From positions 62,001 to 126,000 of the forward strand of contig JADJNS010000021.1 of assembly GCA_016714225.1 (NCBI GenBank): 64,000 nucleotides of DNA. Reading direction: 5' to 3'. Positions 1-7,628 of the stretch are shown piece after piece. This DNA is from Archangiaceae bacterium (lineage in GTDB: Bacteria; Myxococcota; Myxococcia; Myxococcales; Myxococcaceae). The position numbers and the translations under genes are program-made. How positions within the stretch are numbered: position 1 is the first letter of the stretch; each line of letters begins with the position of its first letter. The notes beneath the pieces are model-generated. The model searched no databases. It worked only from the letters and a program-made list of their open reading frames with translations, and was not told where the DNA came from.

Positions 1-246
1 GGCCGCGGTGAGGTGCTCGGCCGTCGGGTTGTAGGTGTTCATGGTGCTGTCGGGCAGGTCGGTGAACGGCGAGCGCACCACCGCGTCACGGGTCTGCGAG
101 GGGTCGAACTGCTGCCGCTCGGCGTCGGCCTTCGCCTCGTGCAGGGTGGCCAGCTCGCGATGTTCCGCGGCGGTGAGGTGCTTCTCGTTGGCCGCATGGG
201 AGCACGCGGTTACAACCAGAACCAGTGCGCTGAGCAGTCGAACCAT
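1..246 (-). CDS. Lipoprotein, N-terminal part only (runs off the window)
   Basis: Read on the minus strand from ATG at 246, the frame stays open to the window edge, so the C-terminus is missing. The first 15 residues are MVRLLSALVLVVTAC: a short charged n-region, a hydrophobic core and a lipobox (VTAC), so this is probably a lipoprotein with lipid-modified Cys15. After the signal comes a charged, helix-prone stretch (residues 17-45, rich in E, K, H and A) and then a Thr/Asp/Pro-rich part. I recognise no family. It is codirectional with the FHA-GGDEF gene upstream but separated from it by about 210 bp with a tandem repeat, so it is probably a separate transcript. Confidence 0.6.
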   Translation of the reverse strand, partial: MVRLLSALVLVVTACSHAANEKHLTAAEHRELATLHEAKADAERQQFDPSQTRDAVVRSPFTDLPDSTMNTYNPTAEHLTAA

Positions 247-406
247 GGCAGGCCCGATGTGCAGCGCCCATGCCGCCCCCTTCTCTCGTCCTTTCGCGGT
301 TTCCCGGTGGGGCGGCACTGCGCGCGCGCCTCAGCTGGGGCGCAATGTCGCGCACGCCCCAACCCCGCTCGCGATCGCCGAACCGGCCCCCGTTGGCCCC
401 ACCCGT

Positions 407-452
407 CACCGAACCCGAACGCGTCACCGAACGCGAACGCGAACGCGAGCGA
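407..452. repeat. GAACGC hexamer tandem repeat
   Basis: The 247-455 gap between two minus-strand genes holds no gene. Its end next to the GGDEF stop codon is a degenerate run built on CGAACG/GAACGC, about seven 6-bp units. The rest of the gap is G+C-rich without an obvious hairpin. Similar hexamer-based runs occur in other gaps of this window. Confidence 0.7.
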
Positions 453-455
453 GGG

Positions 456-1367
456 TCAGGGCCCGGAGATCTGCATCGCGTCGACCCGGTTCCTGCCCCC
501 CCGCTTCGCCCGGTACAGGTACTTGTCGGCGGCAGCGATGAGGTCTTCGGGCTGGGCGAAGTCGGAGTCGAACAACGTGGCCACACCCAACGAGATGGTG
601 ACCTTGATGGGGGTGCCGTTGAAGGTGAAGTCGGCCGAGTCGACGGCCTTGCGGCACCGCTCGGCGCAGCGCAGCGCCTTGTCGACCGCCGACTCGCGCA
701 GCATCAGCGCGAACTCTTCGCCGCCGTAGCGCGCGAAGAGGTCTTCCTGCCGCACGGTCTCGTTCACCTTCGACGCGATGCGCCCCAGCACGTAGTCGCC
801 GGCCGGGTGCCCGTAGGTGTCGTTGATCTTCTTGAAATGGTCGACGTCGAACATCACCATCGACAAGGGCACGCGGTGCCGCAGGCAGTACGCGAACTCC
901 TTGCGAATGGTGTCCATGAAGTACTTCTTGTTGAAGATGCGGGTCAGCCCGTCGCGCGTCGCCGACTCGTAGATGCTCTTCTGGTACTGCTCTTCGAGCG
1001 CGTCCTGAATGCTGAACTTCAGCACCGTGTTCGAGCCGATCTGAATCTTGTCGCCGTCGGCCAGCGTCGCCACGCTCACCTTGATGCCGTTGAGGTACGT
1101 GCCGTTCGTCGAGCCCAGGTCCATCAGCTGAAAGTGGCCCTGCGGGCTCAGCAACACCTTGGCGTGCTTGCGAGAGACGCCGTCGTCTTCGATCTGCAGC
1201 TGCGTCTCTGCCGACCGGCCCATCACCAGCTCGGCTTTGTCGAGCTTGAGCATGCGGCCGATCGCCGCCGGCGTCTTCGCGGAAATGACGATGAGGTAGG
1301 CAGACTGCCCCTTCGCCTTGCCCAGAAGGTCTGCAATCGTGTGGACTGAAGTCTTGTCTTCAGACAT
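456..1367 (-). CDS. FHA-domain diguanylate cyclase (GGDEF)
   Basis: A cytoplasmic protein of 303 aa predicted to make cyclic di-GMP from two GTP. Residues about 25-118 form an FHA phosphothreonine-binding domain with GRS (50-52), SRKHA (65-69) and GSTNGTYLNG (85-94). Residues about 135-300 form a GGDEF domain with the active-site motif GGEEF at 215-219. An RxxD inhibitory site (RQED, 206-209) sits exactly five residues before it, so product feedback inhibition is expected. There is no signal peptide or membrane segment. Input is probably a phosphothreonine partner made by one of the many Ser/Thr kinases of such genomes; this is inferred from the FHA domain. ATG start at 1367. Confidence 0.93.
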   Translation of the reverse strand: MSEDKTSVHTIADLLGKAKGQSAYLIVISAKTPAAIGRMLKLDKAELVMGRSAETQLQIEDDGVSRKHAKVLLSPQGHFQLMDLGSTNGTYLNGIKVSVATLADGDKIQIGSNTVLKFSIQDALEEQYQKSIYESATRDGLTRIFNKKYFMDTIRKEFAYCLRHRVPLSMVMFDVDHFKKINDTYGHPAGDYVLGRIASKVNETVRQEDLFARYGGEEFALMLRESAVDKALRCAERCRKAVDSADFTFNGTPIKVTISLGVATLFDSDFAQPEDLIAAADKYLYRAKRGGRNRVDAMQISGP

Positions 1368-1412
1368 CTGAAATCGCCTGCCCCGCGGGCAGCATAGCGT
1401 GATTGCTCGACT

Positions 1413-2399
1413 TCAACCCGTTCGTTCACCTGCGATGTTGGTGGCCATGTAGGCGCCCAGCTTTCGGCCGGGTCGAAATTGCCCCAGCGCGTGCATCAGC
1501 TTCACCACCGCCGCCGACGAGGTCATGTCGCCTCCCGAGAGCGCGCCCTGCTCGAGGGCCGCCTGCCCCGACTCGTAAATCGACAGGTCGACCCCATTGC
1601 GCTGCGCCTGGCTCACCACCACCACCGGCAGCTGGCGGCGCTTCGCCTCGACGAACACCGGCAGCAGCGAGCGCTCTGACTGCACCGGGAAGTTGCCCGA
1701 GCCGTGCGCCTCGACCACCAGCCCGTGCAGGTGCGGCAGCATCGGGAGCACCACCTGCGGGTCGAGCCCGGGAAACACCTTGAGCAGAAACACCGCCGCG
1801 TCGACCGTCGGTTCCACCCGGCGCCGGCCCTTCGACCTCCACCCCGCCTCGAAGCGCGCGTCGACCCCCAGCACGCCCAGCGGCGGGCAGTTGGGGCTGT
1901 CGAACGCGTCGTACTCGCCGGCCGACACCTTGCGCACCCGGTTGCCCCGGTAGAGGTGCGAGTCGAAGCACACCGTCACCTCGGCCGGCCCCTGCAGCGC
2001 AGAGGTCACCGCGTCGATGAGGTTGAGCCTCGCGTCGGTGCGCACCTCGGCCAGCGGCCGCTGCGCGCCGGTGAGCACCACCGGCTTGTCGAGCCCCGGC
2101 AGCATGAAGCTCAGGGCGCTCGCCGTCCACGCCAGGGTGTCGGTGCCGTGGGTGATCACCGCTCCGTCGAAGTCTCCCAGCCGCTGGTGCAGCCGGGTGG
2201 CGAGCGCCGCCCAGCTCTCGGGCTGCAGCTCGCTCGAGTCGACGTTCGAGAACAGGTCGAGCTCGAGCTCGGCCAGCTCGAACAGCTCGGGCACCCGCGA
2301 GCGCAGGGTCGATAGAAAAGCCCCCGGCTTGAGCGCGTGCGGCCGGCGGCCCCGCATGCCGAGCGTGCCACCGGTGTGAATGAGCAGTACCCGCTTCAT
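1413..2399 (-). CDS. Asparaginase (L-asparaginase/glutaminase family)
   Basis: Hydrolyses L-asparagine to aspartate and ammonia. At 328 aa it has the usual family length. The first active-site motif is HTGGT (8-12), carrying the nucleophile threonine. The second is HGTDT (84-88), with the Thr-Asp pair that polarises the substrate. There is no signal peptide, so it is probably a cytoplasmic type I-like enzyme (ansA-like); the type assignment is inferred. It stands alone between a GGDEF gene and a divergent DsbA-like gene, with no transporter or aspartase next to it. ATG start at 2399. Confidence 0.9.
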   Translation of the reverse strand: MKRVLLIHTGGTLGMRGRRPHALKPGAFLSTLRSRVPELFELAELELDLFSNVDSSELQPESWAALATRLHQRLGDFDGAVITHGTDTLAWTASALSFMLPGLDKPVVLTGAQRPLAEVRTDARLNLIDAVTSALQGPAEVTVCFDSHLYRGNRVRKVSAGEYDAFDSPNCPPLGVLGVDARFEAGWRSKGRRRVEPTVDAAVFLLKVFPGLDPQVVLPMLPHLHGLVVEAHGSGNFPVQSERSLLPVFVEAKRRQLPVVVVSQAQRNGVDLSIYESGQAALEQGALSGGDMTSSAAVVKLMHALGQFRPGRKLGAYMATNIAGERTG

Positions 2400-2458
2400 G
2401 TCGATGGCACGTGGGTTCCTTTACAAGCCAAAAGGGGGTCGCTACAACGCGCCGCATC

Positions 2459-3328
2459 GTGAAGCGCGCCTCTTTTTTCGTTGCGTGTCTAGTGGCTTTC
2501 GCAGCGTTTGCCGGAGGTGAGCGCGCGCTCGCCGACCTGCCCGGGCTCGACTTTTCCAAGCTGCCCGCGCCCGCCCAGCGAGAGCTGGCCAGCGTCTTCT
2601 CCGACGAGTTCGACTACTGCGGCCGCCCGCTCACCCTCGCCGCCAGCCTGAAGAAGGGCGACGCCTGCAAGCACACCCGGCGCATGGCCAGCCTCGCCGC
2701 CGGCTATGCCAGCGAGGGCCAGGCCTCGACCGAGATCATCAACGCGCTCTCGAGGTACAACACCTCGTTCTCGGCCAAGCGCAGCACCTTCAAGATCGAC
2801 GAGCGCGCCTGCAAGGGCGCCAAGGGCGACGCCGCCAAGGTCACCGTGGTCGAGTTCGCCGACTTCGAGTGCCCCTACTGCGCCGCCGCCAAGCCGATGA
2901 TGGCCGAGCTGGTGAAGAGCAAGCCCGGGGTGCGGGTCTGCTACGCGCCCTTCCCGCTCTCGGCCCACCCCAACGCGATTCCCGCCGGGCAGGCCGCCCT
3001 CTTCGCCCGCGACGCCGGCAAGTTCTGGGCGATGCACGACGCGCTGTTCGACAACCAGCTGTCGCTGAACGAGGCGACCATCAAAGAGCTCGCCAAGAAG
3101 GTCGGCCTCGACGCCGATGCGCTCGGCAAGGCGATGGCCGCCGGCAAGTACAAAGAAGAGCTCGAGGCCTCGAAAGAGGCCGGCAAGGCCGCCGGCGTCG
3201 ACTCGACTCCGTCGGTGTACGTGAACGGCCGAAAGCTGACCCTCGGCATTTCGATGGACTCGCTCGCGGCGACCGTGGACGATGAGCTGGATTGGGTGTC
3301 GGGCAGCGGCGCCTGGGCATCGAACTAG
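2459..3328 (+). CDS. DsbA-family thiol-disulfide oxidoreductase, exported
   Basis: Thioredoxin-fold protein predicted to oxidise or shuffle disulfides in the periplasm. I chose GTG at 2459 (289 aa) because it gives a clean signal peptide (KR, then a hydrophobic core ending in ALA); an in-frame GTG at 2411 would add 16 residues. Residues about 40-120 form an all-helical N-terminal region with two cysteines, seen in delta-proteobacterial relatives. The thioredoxin domain follows, with FECPYC (active cysteines near 139 and 142), and the cis-proline loop is DSTPSV. It starts 60 bp from the divergent asparaginase. Confidence 0.85.
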   Translation: MKRASFFVACLVAFAAFAGGERALADLPGLDFSKLPAPAQRELASVFSDEFDYCGRPLTLAASLKKGDACKHTRRMASLAAGYASEGQASTEIINALSRYNTSFSAKRSTFKIDERACKGAKGDAAKVTVVEFADFECPYCAAAKPMMAELVKSKPGVRVCYAPFPLSAHPNAIPAGQAALFARDAGKFWAMHDALFDNQLSLNEATIKELAKKVGLDADALGKAMAAGKYKEELEASKEAGKAAGVDSTPSVYVNGRKLTLGISMDSLAATVDDELDWVSGSGAWASN

Positions 3329-3343
3329 CGGCTCTCCAGACAC

Positions 3344-4669
3344 TTGACCGACACCCGCTTCATCGTCGACGGCAGAGGCAACCTGACCCCGCAGGAGGGC
3401 CACGCCGCTGCCGCGATGCAGCAGCGTCAGGGCCTGTGGGCGCTGGCCGAGACCTCGCCCGACCTGATGGTGCTGGTGCGCACTCCCCCGCGGGGCGGCG
3501 TGCTCGACAAGAAGCCCAAGGTGGTGATGGCGGGCGACTGCGGCAGCTTTCCGCTCTCTGACCTGATCGCCTTTCTCGGGCAGTCGCGGTGGAGCGGGCT
3601 GCTCAAGGTGAACACCCCCGCCGGTGAGCGCACCCTCACGCTGAAAGACGGTGAGGTTCGCGCCGCGCACTCCGACTCGCCTGCCGATCGCATCGGCGAG
3701 GTGATGGTGCGCATGGGCTACGTCTCGAAGCTCCAGCTCGAGCAGGTGCTGCAAGACACCCCGCCCTCGCGCATCGGCAAGGCGATGGTCGAGAAGGGCC
3801 TCTTGCAGGCTCACGACCTGTTCAAGTGCCTCACCGAGCAGGTGTCTGAAATCTTCCACACCATGATGCTGGCGCGCGAAGGCACGTTCGTGCTCGTCGA
3901 CCAGGAGCTCGACGACAAGCCGGCCCACACCGTCAACGTCTCGATGCAGTCGCTGTTGATGGACTCGATTCGCAAGATCGACGAGATGGCGCACTTCCGA
4001 AAGCGCATTCCGCACGGGCGCCTCTACGTGCAGAAGAAGAAGCCGTCTGACGGCACGCTCGAGCCCGAAGAAGACCTGGTGCTGGGGCTCATCGATGGCC
4101 GCCACACCGTGCTCGACCTCGGGCAGGCGGCGAAGCTCTCCGAGTTCGACGCCACCCGGGTGGTGTACCGGCTGCTCGAGGGCGGGTTCGCCACCGTGCT
4201 CAAAGAGTCGATCGCGCCGGTGCCCGAGGTGCCCGTGCCGCGGCCGTCGCCCAGCGCCCCGGCCTCGGCCGCCACCGGCTTCCAGAAGCCCGACGAAGTG
4301 CGCCGGGTGATCGGCGTCTTCAACACCATCTTCCGCGAGGTGCGCAACGAAGTGGCACGCCGCGGCCGGCTCGAGACGTTTCTCTCGCAGGCCAACGCCG
4401 CGATGCAGGCCAACACCCTCACCCAGGTTCCGGTGCTGTTCGGCCTCACCTTCGTCGAAGATGGCACGCTCAGCGGCGACAAGCTGGCCACCCAGTACGA
4501 GTCGATGAAGGCGCAGCTGGGCACCGAGCCGCTCGCCTCGCTGCGCATGGCGCTCTCCGACGTGATGTTCTTCCTCTTGTTCCAGGCCGGAGAGCTGCTC
4601 GAGCAGCGCGCCGACGAAGATCTCGCCCGCCGGGTCAAAGAGCTGCTCGCGACGCTCGACAACCGGTGA
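3344..4669 (+). CDS. DUF4388-containing signalling protein
   Basis: A 441-aa cytoplasmic protein. Residues about 55-220 match the DUF4388/PATAN-like module common in myxobacterial signalling proteins (SFPLSDLIAFLGQS, then WSGLLKV, then LKDGEVRAA). The middle part looks like helical or winged-helix segments, followed by a short Pro/Ala/Ser linker near 300-315. The C-terminal 120 residues are helical and of unknown function. The start is TTG at 3344, only 15 bp after the DsbA stop; no ATG or GTG lies close. It overlaps truD by four bases. Its role is unknown; DUF4388 proteins are often adaptors in two-component or kinase networks. Confidence 0.75.
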   Translation: MTDTRFIVDGRGNLTPQEGHAAAAMQQRQGLWALAETSPDLMVLVRTPPRGGVLDKKPKVVMAGDCGSFPLSDLIAFLGQSRWSGLLKVNTPAGERTLTLKDGEVRAAHSDSPADRIGEVMVRMGYVSKLQLEQVLQDTPPSRIGKAMVEKGLLQAHDLFKCLTEQVSEIFHTMMLAREGTFVLVDQELDDKPAHTVNVSMQSLLMDSIRKIDEMAHFRKRIPHGRLYVQKKKPSDGTLEPEEDLVLGLIDGRHTVLDLGQAAKLSEFDATRVVYRLLEGGFATVLKESIAPVPEVPVPRPSPSAPASAATGFQKPDEVRRVIGVFNTIFREVRNEVARRGRLETFLSQANAAMQANTLTQVPVLFGLTFVEDGTLSGDKLATQYESMKAQLGTEPLASLRMALSDVMFFLLFQAGELLEQRADEDLARRVKELLATLDNR

Positions 4670-5634
4670 ACGGCCGCTTCAAGCAGCCGCCGGAAGACTT
4701 CGAGGTCGAGGAGCTGCCGGCCTACGCGCCCTGCGGTGAAGGCGAGCACCTCTTTCTCTGGGTCGAGAAGCGCGGCGTGTCGACGCCCGACGCGGGCAAG
4801 CGGCTCACCCGCCAGCTGGGGCTCACTGAGCGCGACATCTCGTGGGCGGGCCTCAAAGACAAGCTGGCGGTGACGCGGCAGTTCTTCTCGGTGCCCGCCA
4901 AGAACGCCGAAGCGCGCGTGCCCACGTTCGAAGACCCCGACGTGAAGGTGCTCTTCGCGAAGCGGCACAAGAACAAGCTCAAGAATGGGCACCTGCACGG
5001 CAACCGGTTCACCCTGAGGGTGGTCGAGGTGGGTGACCCCCAACGCCTGCAGGCTGCGTTCGATGCGGTGGTGAAGAACGGGCTGCCCAACTTCTTCGGC
5101 GAGCAGCGCTTCGGCGCCGCGGGTGGGAACGCCGCGGCCGGCAAGAAGCTGCTCGAGTCGGGGCGGAGGGGTGGGAACAGGTTCGAGCGGAAGCTGATGC
5201 TGTCGGCGTATCAGTCGCTGCTCTTCAACCGCGCGCTCGAGCGGCGCATCGCCGCCGGGGCGTTCGCCAGGGCGGTGGTCGGCGACGTGCTCAAGAAGCA
5301 CGAGACCGGCGGAGAGTTCGTCTGCGCCGACGCGGCGGTCGATCAGGTGCGGGTCGATGCGTTCGAGGTCTCGCCGACGGGCCCCTTGTTCGGGCCGAAG
5401 ATGCGGGCGGCTGAAGGTGAGGTCGGGGCCGGCGAGGCGAAGCTGCTCGAGGAAGAGAAGATTGGTTTGGAGCTCTTCGATGCTGGCGGGGGAGAGACGC
5501 TGGGCGCGCGGCGCTTGTTTCGCGTTCGGCTGGGGGAGCCGGTTTTGGAGATCGCCGGCGACGTGGCGCGGCTCTCGTTTTCGCTGCCCGCCGGCAGCTA
5601 CGCCACCGTGGTGCTCGAGCAGGTGCTCGCTTGA
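4666..5634 (+). CDS. truD: tRNA pseudouridine(13) synthase TruD
   Basis: Isomerises uridine 13 in tRNAGlu to pseudouridine. The family start (DFEVEELPAY near residues 11-20) and the hallmark GLKDK (62-66, catalytic Asp65) are both present. Later conserved stretches include NFFGEQRFG near 142 and LMLSAYQSLLFNRAL near 180. At 322 aa it is slightly shorter than the E. coli enzyme (349 aa). The GTG start overlaps the TGA of the DUF4388 gene in a GTGA arrangement, so the two are translationally coupled. The gene ends just before the large hairpin at 5659. Confidence 0.92.
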   Translation: MNGRFKQPPEDFEVEELPAYAPCGEGEHLFLWVEKRGVSTPDAGKRLTRQLGLTERDISWAGLKDKLAVTRQFFSVPAKNAEARVPTFEDPDVKVLFAKRHKNKLKNGHLHGNRFTLRVVEVGDPQRLQAAFDAVVKNGLPNFFGEQRFGAAGGNAAAGKKLLESGRRGGNRFERKLMLSAYQSLLFNRALERRIAAGAFARAVVGDVLKKHETGGEFVCADAAVDQVRVDAFEVSPTGPLFGPKMRAAEGEVGAGEAKLLEEEKIGLELFDAGGGETLGARRLFRVRLGEPVLEIAGDVARLSFSLPAGSYATVVLEQVLA

Positions 5635-5658
5635 GCTTCCCCGCTGGGGAGTAGCGAG

Positions 5659-5756
5659 AAGCCGTCCACGTCTACGACCACGTCCACGTCCACGAAGAAG
5701 CAACAGCTTGCTGTTTTCGTGGTCGTGGACGTGGTCGTGGACGTGGACGGCTTTTT
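5659..5756. terminator. Large imperfect hairpin between convergent genes
   Basis: Arms of roughly 45 bases (about 5659-5707 and 5710-5752) pair with only a few mismatches around a tiny loop (AGCTTGCT core). The right arm is followed by CTTTTTC, so it can act as an intrinsic terminator for truD; the complementary arm begins GAAAAAG on the other strand and could stop the GAF gene. The arms are themselves tandem CGTGGA/CGTCCA hexamers, so the hairpin looks like an inverted tandem repeat. Confidence 0.8.
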
Positions 5757-5781
5757 CAGAGCACTCGGCCAGCCTGTGAAG

Positions 5782-6861
5782 TCATCCGCGGTTGTTGAGG
5801 TACAGCGCAGCCTGATGCGCCAGATACGAGATGATGCCGATCTCGTGGTCCGCGAACGAATGCGTGCCCTTCTTGTTGATCAGCTGCACGCAGCCGAACG
5901 AGCGGCCGTGGGTCATCATCGGCGCACAGGCCAATGAGGTGATCTCGTAGTCGACCTTGTCGGCGACCGCGGTGTAGTGGCGCGGGTCTTTGTCGACGTC
6001 GCTGATCGCCAGCGAGACCCCTTCTTGCGAGCAGAAGCCCGCGATGCCCGACCCCGCCGGCACCACGATCTTCGCCTGCAGCAGCTCTTTGGCCTTGGGG
6101 CCCCGCGCCACCGCGAAGCTCAAGTCACCGGTCGCATAGTCGGCGCGGAACACCGAGCCCGAGTCTGCCGGTACCTTCTCGAGCGCGAGGTCGAGAATGA
6201 ACGCCAGCGCATCGTCGGCCGTGGCCTTGCTGTGAATCTCTTGCACCCGCTCGAACACCTCGGCCAGCACGTCTTCGACGTTGACCCGCGGCACCGCCGC
6301 GGTGCCCGCAGTCGACTTGGGCCGCCCGATGGGGCCCTTGGCCGGCGTGCTCGGCTTCTGCAGCTCGTCGATGCGCAGCTGGTTGACGTCGATGCGCGGC
6401 GAGCTCTTGAACCCTGGCTTCGAAGCCGGGCGCGGCTTCTTCGCCGGCTCGGTGACCGCTGCCGAGCCGCGCTTCGTGTCGGGCACGCTGAGCTCGTCGG
6501 GCCGAGCCAGCTGGGTCTTCTCGTCAGCGCCGGGGGCACGCACCATCGGCATGTTGGGCTCGGTCTTCGCGCTCGGCGGCGGCGCCGCACGAATCTGCGA
6601 TGGCCGCTTGATCGGCGCGCGCGCCGACTCTTCTTCGGTCATCTCTTTGATGCGGAAGACGCGACCGTCTTTGGGCTCGGTGACGTGAATCGAGTTGTCG
6701 TCCTGAATGTCGACCAGCACGTTCTGAATCGTCGACCCCTGCTCGCCGAGCTTCTGCAGACCGGCCTTCAGTGCGGCCATCCAGTTCGCGGCATCGACCC
6801 GGAGCGTCATGTCGAAGCCGCCCGCTTCGGCAGCTGGGATGAACACCTCGAATTTCGCCAT
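5782..6861 (-). CDS. GAF-domain protein
   Basis: A 359-aa cytoplasmic protein. Residues 1-75 form a small N-terminal domain of unknown type (begins MAKFEVFIPAAEAGG). Residues about 80-180 are a low-complexity Pro/Lys/Ala linker. Residues about 190-355 are a GAF sensor domain (VPADSGSVFRADY, then VVPAGSGIAGFCSQEG, then CVQLINKKG). There is no output domain, so it probably senses a ligand or acts through a partner. Its start lies 66 bp from the divergent ABC-importer operon, so the two may share a control region. ATG start at 6861. Confidence 0.85.
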   Translation of the reverse strand: MAKFEVFIPAAEAGGFDMTLRVDAANWMAALKAGLQKLGEQGSTIQNVLVDIQDDNSIHVTEPKDGRVFRIKEMTEEESARAPIKRPSQIRAAPPPSAKTEPNMPMVRAPGADEKTQLARPDELSVPDTKRGSAAVTEPAKKPRPASKPGFKSSPRIDVNQLRIDELQKPSTPAKGPIGRPKSTAGTAAVPRVNVEDVLAEVFERVQEIHSKATADDALAFILDLALEKVPADSGSVFRADYATGDLSFAVARGPKAKELLQAKIVVPAGSGIAGFCSQEGVSLAISDVDKDPRHYTAVADKVDYEITSLACAPMMTHGRSFGCVQLINKKGTHSFADHEIGIISYLAHQAALYLNNRG

Positions 6862-6927
6862 GGAGACGTTTGGCTACCAGATTTCCCCGTAGGGTGAAAC
6901 GAACGATTGGAGCTATACGAACGGCCC

Positions 6928-7596
6928 ATGTCCGAGAACGAGAAGGGGCTGGGCTCGAAGCTGAAAGGGCTCTTCTTCGAGAGCGAAGGCTCGGCCGAAG
7001 GTGCCGCCGACGGCGAGAAGTCGGCCGCCGACCTGGTGGCAGAGCTGGCCGCGAAGTCGGGCGCCAGGCCCAGCGCGGCGGGCGCCGCCGCAGCGGGCGC
7101 GCCGCCGCCTGCTCCGCCGTCGAACCTCAACACCCAGAAGATGACCTCGGGCGTGGGCGCTCCGCTCGAGTTCGACGCCATCTTCAAAGACGCCGGCATG
7201 GACGTGGCCGAGCTCGATCGGGTGAAGAAGGCCGAGGAGCTGCTCAAGGGGCTCCCCGAGGCGACTCCGCAAGACGTGAAGCGGCAGATCGTCGAGGCCT
7301 CGCTCAAGGCCTTCGGCTTCGAGCTCGAGAAGATCGTCAGCGCCGCCAACAACCAGAAGCGCGCCCTCGACACCTACGTGCGGGTGAACGAGCAGGTCAC
7401 CGCCAAGGCCATCACCGAGGCCGAAGGTCAGATCAAGGGCCTGCACGAGAAGATCGCCGCGCTCAAGGCCGACATCGAGAAGCGCACCGCACACCTGAAG
7501 TCGCTCTCCGAGGCGGCGAGCAACCGCAAGGCCCAGGTTCAGAAGGTCATCGAGTTCTTCGAAGGGCCCAAGGGCGCAGTAGCGCCCAAGCCCTGA
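6928..7596 (+). CDS. Coiled-coil protein, first gene of the ABC/OmpA operon
   Basis: Not a family I can name. From ATG 6928 it is 222 aa; TTG at 6907 would add seven residues. Residues about 1-60 are Gly/Ala/Glu-rich and look disordered. Residues about 75-220 are strongly helical; the part after residue 120 is a heptad-like coiled coil rich in K, E, A and L (QIKGLHEKIAALKADIEKR). There is no signal peptide or membrane segment, so it is probably cytoplasmic. It sits 32 bp before the substrate-binding/OmpA gene on the same strand, which suggests a partner role in that importer; this is inference from context. Confidence 0.75.
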   Translation: MSENEKGLGSKLKGLFFESEGSAEGAADGEKSAADLVAELAAKSGARPSAAGAAAAGAPPPAPPSNLNTQKMTSGVGAPLEFDAIFKDAGMDVAELDRVKKAEELLKGLPEATPQDVKRQIVEASLKAFGFELEKIVSAANNQKRALDTYVRVNEQVTAKAITEAEGQIKGLHEKIAALKADIEKRTAHLKSLSEAASNRKAQVQKVIEFFEGPKGAVAPKP

Positions 7597-7628
7597 CGTG
7601 CATACCCACACCCCTTGAAGGAGAAGAA

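Noticed and set aside
2489..4105. 538-codon open frame antisense to the DsbA and DUF4388 genes
   Set aside because: Low-complexity His/Arg/Gly sequence with no start or domain support; the plus-strand genes carry clear motifs.
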